NCBI GenBank assembly: GCA_964579205.1
Contig: CAZOFH010000004.1
Location: 1 to 64,000 of the forward strand
Length of the DNA: 64,000 nucleotides
Source: UBA7867 sp964579205
Lineage (GTDB): Bacteria > Bacillota > Clostridia > Christensenellales > UBA1242
Direction: 5' to 3'
Shown here: one piece after another, positions 61,888 through 64,000 of the stretch
Layout: the number at the start of each line of letters is the position of its first letter
Position numbering within the stretch: the stretch's first letter is position 1
Program-made: the position numbers and the translations under genes
The notes under the pieces: generated by a model
Told to the model about the DNA's origin: nothing
What the model saw: the letters and a program-made list of their open reading frames with translations, nothing else
The model's database searches: none

Positions 61888-61922
61888 AAATGCCAATTTT
61901 ACGCAAAAAAGTGGCAAAATAC

Positions 61923-61952
61923 TTTACAATCAGGGGGCGCATATGATAGAAT
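61923..61952 (+). promoter_or_regulatory. Promoter of acyl carrier protein gene
   Basis: TTTACA (61923-61928) and TAGAAT (61947-61952) are 18 bases apart, 30 bases upstream of the acpP start. Confidence 0.65.
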
Positions 61953-61982
61953 ATATGCATAATCTAATTTAAGGAGTTTGCA

Positions 61983-62222
61983 ATGATTTTTGACGAAGTT
62001 GTTGAATTACTGAGTGACCAGATGAACATTGACAAATCAATGCTCAGACCGGAGACTCGTTTTGTAGAGGATTTGCACACAGATTCTCTCGATATGGTAG
62101 AGATGCTGATCGCACTGGAGGACAAGTATAATATTACTGTCCCTGACGAGGATACAAAGCAACTCGAGACCCTAGGGAAACTCGTAGAGTATGTTGAGGC
62201 GAAAATCGCTCAAAGTGAATAA
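61983..62222 (+). CDS. acpP: Acyl carrier protein
   Basis: ACP carries the growing acyl chain on a phosphopantetheine arm during fatty acid synthesis in the cytoplasm. The 79-aa product has the usual length and the DSLDMVEMLIALEDKYNI motif, with Ser at about residue 37 as the modified residue, then PDEDTKQLETLGKLVEYVE in helix IV. It keeps the four-helix pattern and acidic helix II. The start has AAGGAG six bases upstream. It is unusual in standing alone here, away from fab genes, with its own promoter and terminator. Confidence 0.95.
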   Translation: MIFDEVVELLSDQMNIDKSMLRPETRFVEDLHTDSLDMVEMLIALEDKYNITVPDEDTKQLETLGKLVEYVEAKIAQSE

Positions 62223-62228
62223 TTATGC

Positions 62229-62260
62229 AAAAAGGCGCCCTATCACGGACTGCCTTTTTT
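62229..62260. terminator. Bidirectional terminator between acpP and the M23 gene
   Basis: AAAAAGGC and GCCTTTTTT form the base of the stem, with a short inner stem around TATCAC. U tracts lie on both strands. Confidence 0.75.
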
Positions 62261-62286
62261 GTTTTATTTGAGACCACAATTTGCGA

Positions 62287-62871
62287 TTATTTTGTCCCCA
62301 AATCAAGGTACAAGTTTGGGTCAACGGCTTCGTCATTGAGCAACACCTCAAGATGCAAATGCGCACCCTCGACCGACTCACTCTTGGCAGTCTTGCCGAC
62401 TTTGCCGATCACGCTACCTTTGGTCACTTTGTCACCAGCCTTGACTGGCACATCACTAGCGAGCGATGCATACACCACGATAATGCCGCCACCAATATCA
62501 AGTTTTACAATATTACCCATCAGGTAATTGTAGGTCACCTCTTTGACAGTGCCGTCCATTACTGCATAGACATCGCTGCCTTCCGCAGCCTCAAAGTCCA
62601 TTGCCTTGTGAGCCTGCCACCATCCATAAGTCGTACTGTACTGCAATTTTGTGTTTGAGTAATCTTTCATCAAATTTACCTCATCCACTGGGTTGCAAAA
62701 GATAATTTCCGTAGTCGACACAGGTTCATTCATATCCAAACTGCTGTCAATCGGAGCAGTATTACGGACTGCGGCCAAGGTCACTATCACAGCCAAAATC
62801 ACAATGCAACAGAACAGCCCCACCCAGTATCCATAAGTTTTGAAAAAGTTTTTGATATTCAATTTGTTCAT
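62287..62871 (-). CDS. SpoIIQ-like M23 (LytM) peptidase-domain protein
   Basis: The 194-aa product has one transmembrane helix (about 15-35) and an extracytoplasmic LytM/M23 domain (about 75-190). The zinc-site residues of an active M23 peptidase are all present: HKAMDFEA (H and D) and GAHLHLEV (HxH). SpoIIQ of Bacillus has lost the active site and bridges forespore and mother cell with SpoIIIAH, whereas clostridial SpoIIQ usually keeps it; size and layout fit SpoIIQ. Most other M23 proteins carry LysM or coiled-coil parts, absent here. The start has AAAGGAGG five bases upstream. The gene upstream (63135) is on the same strand. Confidence 0.8.
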   Translation of the reverse strand: MNKLNIKNFFKTYGYWVGLFCCIVILAVIVTLAAVRNTAPIDSSLDMNEPVSTTEIIFCNPVDEVNLMKDYSNTKLQYSTTYGWWQAHKAMDFEAAEGSDVYAVMDGTVKEVTYNYLMGNIVKLDIGGGIIVVYASLASDVPVKAGDKVTKGSVIGKVGKTAKSESVEGAHLHLEVLLNDEAVDPNLYLDLGTK

Positions 62872-63134
62872 TTTTGCCTCCTTTCGCCTAGATTATGGAC
62901 AAGAAAAATTATTTTAATCAATTTTTTCGTAATTAAGATAGTTTTTATTGATTTTTTGTGAAATTCACGTTTCTGTTGAACACTTATGCTAGCAGGCTCG
63001 CTCGCCACAACGCGGCTTGCCGTGGTGCGTGCCCAAGGCACGCACAATGCGCCGACTGGCGCATCAGGCGCCCTGCGGGCGCCTCAAGGCAAGCCGCCCG
63101 TTCCACCGCCCAGCCACACGCATACAACGACTCA
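62872..63134. other. Intergenic region carrying the second cloverleaf repeat
   Basis: No gene. An AT-rich half adjoins the M23 start, and the GC-rich half contains the 86-bp repeat at 63012-63097. Confidence 0.7.
63012..63097. repeat. Cloverleaf repeat, copy 2 (86 bp)
   Basis: The outer stem is GCGGCTTGCC (63012-63021) with GGCAAGCCGC (63088-63097). Inside: GTGCGTGCC/GGCACGCAC (63025-63045), ATGCGCC/GGCGCAT (63047-63064) and AGGCGCCC/GGGCGCCT (63066-63084), all perfect. The reverse complement is collinear with copy 1 (5779-5864). Arm 3 differs in sequence between copies but pairs in both. Confidence 0.92.
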
Positions 63135-63596
63135 TCACGCGCCGCACAAAATCAACGGATAACCTATCGTCGTTAGTTCTGGCGAAATCGCGATTTGGAT
63201 ATTGATTTTTTGCCCATTATATGACACAAACCGAGAAAATTGGGGGCTAAAAGCGCAAATAAAATGCATTCCGTCGATATTTTCCTCCTCATAGATAGTG
63301 GCGCCAATCCGCCCCAAATACTCCGAAATGTCGATTTTTTGTGTAGACATATATATAACTCCTTGGATAATCTCAGGTCTCAGCGCGTTTTGCACCACCC
63401 TCGCCCTGTCAGTCGGCGCAGAAATTATATAGCCCGAGCCATTTTTGATGATATTTGCGTCCAAAATCTCCACGCGCTCGTTTACACAAAAACTTACCCG
63501 CCCGCTCTCACTAGGCAAATTGCCCAGAAAATCTGAAGTCGGCGCACAAAACAGCAACAAAATCACGGCAAACACTATCCCCAAAAACTTGTACAT
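63135..63596 (-). CDS. Membrane-anchored hypothetical protein, possibly YwmB-like
   Basis: The 153-aa product has an N-terminal hydrophobic segment (about 3-22, FLGIVFAVILLLFCAP) that is either a signal or an anchor, then a domain with two similar alpha/beta halves: VEILDANIIKNGSGYIISAP and MHFICAFSPQFSRFVSYNGQ, followed by KINIQIAISP and GYPLILCG. The size and pattern recall the YwmB family, whose gene lies near spoIID and spoIIQ in many Bacillota; the SpoIIQ-like gene directly downstream is consistent with this, but I am not sure. The ATG at 63596 has GAGG eight bases upstream; the 27 codons before it are excluded. Function unknown. Confidence 0.6.
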   Translation of the reverse strand: MYKFLGIVFAVILLLFCAPTSDFLGNLPSESGRVSFCVNERVEILDANIIKNGSGYIISAPTDRARVVQNALRPEIIQGVIYMSTQKIDISEYLGRIGATIYEEENIDGMHFICAFSPQFSRFVSYNGQKINIQIAISPELTTIGYPLILCGA

Positions 63597-63670
63597 CACT
63601 ATTACCTCACTACCCAAAGTATTGCCAAATAGCTGAGGCATAAACAAAAAACCGCTGCATCGCCACCTCT

Positions 63671-63849
63671 CTGTCATTCAGAGCAGTTGGTTACAACTGC
63701 GTGGAATCCGTGAGCCCCTTGGGGCGAACCCCTAAGCAAAACTGCTTTCACATAGCACAAAGAGGCAGGAACTTGATTTTATTATTTTAGTCTAGGTTCG
63801 GCTACCGCCTCACAGATCCCTCGCAACCTGCAGTTGCTCTGAATGACAG
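63671..63849. repeat. MITE-like element with 14-bp perfect terminal inverted repeats
   Basis: CTGTCATTCAGAGC (63671-63684) and GCTCTGAATGACAG (63836-63849) are exact inverted repeats bounding a 179-bp non-coding element. Near the left end GCAGTTG/CAACTGC forms an inner hairpin; near the right end GCAAC/GTTGC does. It contains no transposase. Confidence 0.85.
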
Positions 63850-63974
63850 CGGAAGAAATGAACCCTTATAATTTAATTATGCAGAGCATACATCACAGCC
63901 AGATTTTTGCTTACACAAGAATCCCTGTTGACTTTACGCTCTATTGAAATGGAACAGTAAAAAAGTAGAAACAA
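63850..63974. other. Short gene-free stretch at the window edge
   Basis: No gene is supported between the MITE-like element and the terminal hairpin. A TATAAT (63875-63880) is present but without a convincing -35. Confidence 0.5.
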
Positions 63975-63996
63975 AAAAAGCCCCACAGGGCTTTTT
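63975..63996. terminator. Terminator at the right edge
   Basis: AAAAAGCCC (63975-63983) and GGGCTTTTT (63988-63996) pair around CACA. It probably ends a minus-strand gene lying beyond the window. Confidence 0.8.
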
Positions 63997-64000
63997 GTCC

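Overview
The window looks like a chromosomal segment of a spore-forming Bacillota species, most plausibly an uncultured member of class Clostridia. It carries spoIIR, sleB and ypeB, a SipL-like SPOCS protein, a SpoVB-type flippase, a SpoIIQ-like M23 protein, veg, long-form hpf and addAB. Most starts have a GGAGG-type ribosome binding site, and several promoters match the housekeeping consensus closely. No rRNA, phage or CRISPR is visible. One tRNA gene, tRNA-Arg(ACG), is present.

Layout. 1-543: non-coding, with clustered hairpins and repeat fragments. 544-5155: minus-strand germination and sporulation genes (spoIIR-sleB-ypeB as one compact operon, then a SipL-like gene and veg). 5290-9020: an orphan HTH regulator with a perfect consensus promoter, an 86-bp cloverleaf repeat, a D-Ala-D-Ala ligase, hpf and a GNAT-type protein. 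9195-12183: a LysM/spoVB/DUF421/DUF4363 operon. 12252-22391: lemA, a large membrane coiled-coil protein, and addB-addA with overlapping stop and start. 22392-28280: small hypothetical genes, a YugP-like metalloprotease, a SLOG protein, a short HTH protein and the tRNA.

28281-57314 holds the most unusual content: three minus-strand genes, each with its own strong promoter. Two encode collinear giant paralogues (4383 and 4464 aa) with an N-terminal membrane anchor and long arrays of FN3/Ig-like domains. Between them lies a 565-aa exported protein built almost entirely from DnaJ-type CxxCxGxG zinc knuckles, with an acidic tail. One giant has a block of the same knuckles inserted near its C-terminus. 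The other has none, and ends instead in a Pro-Thr-Ser linker and an amphipathic tail. The promoters and leaders of the two giants are clearly related. I infer a cell-surface or spore-surface assembly in which the zinc-knuckle protein partners the giants. I know of no described system with this make-up.

57579-63596 returns to ordinary genes: a small membrane protein, an amidase with two peptidoglycan-binding repeats, a DUF1858 protein with a metallothionein-like tail, an SPFH protein, a PRC-barrel protein, acyl carrier protein, a SpoIIQ-like M23 protein and a membrane-anchored protein. Non-coding DNA holds at least three repeat families: an 86-bp three-arm cloverleaf (two copies), a roughly 165-180 bp MITE-like element with terminal inverted repeats, and an 11-bp unit (GTACTATGCAR) in tandem or palindromic arrays at three loci.
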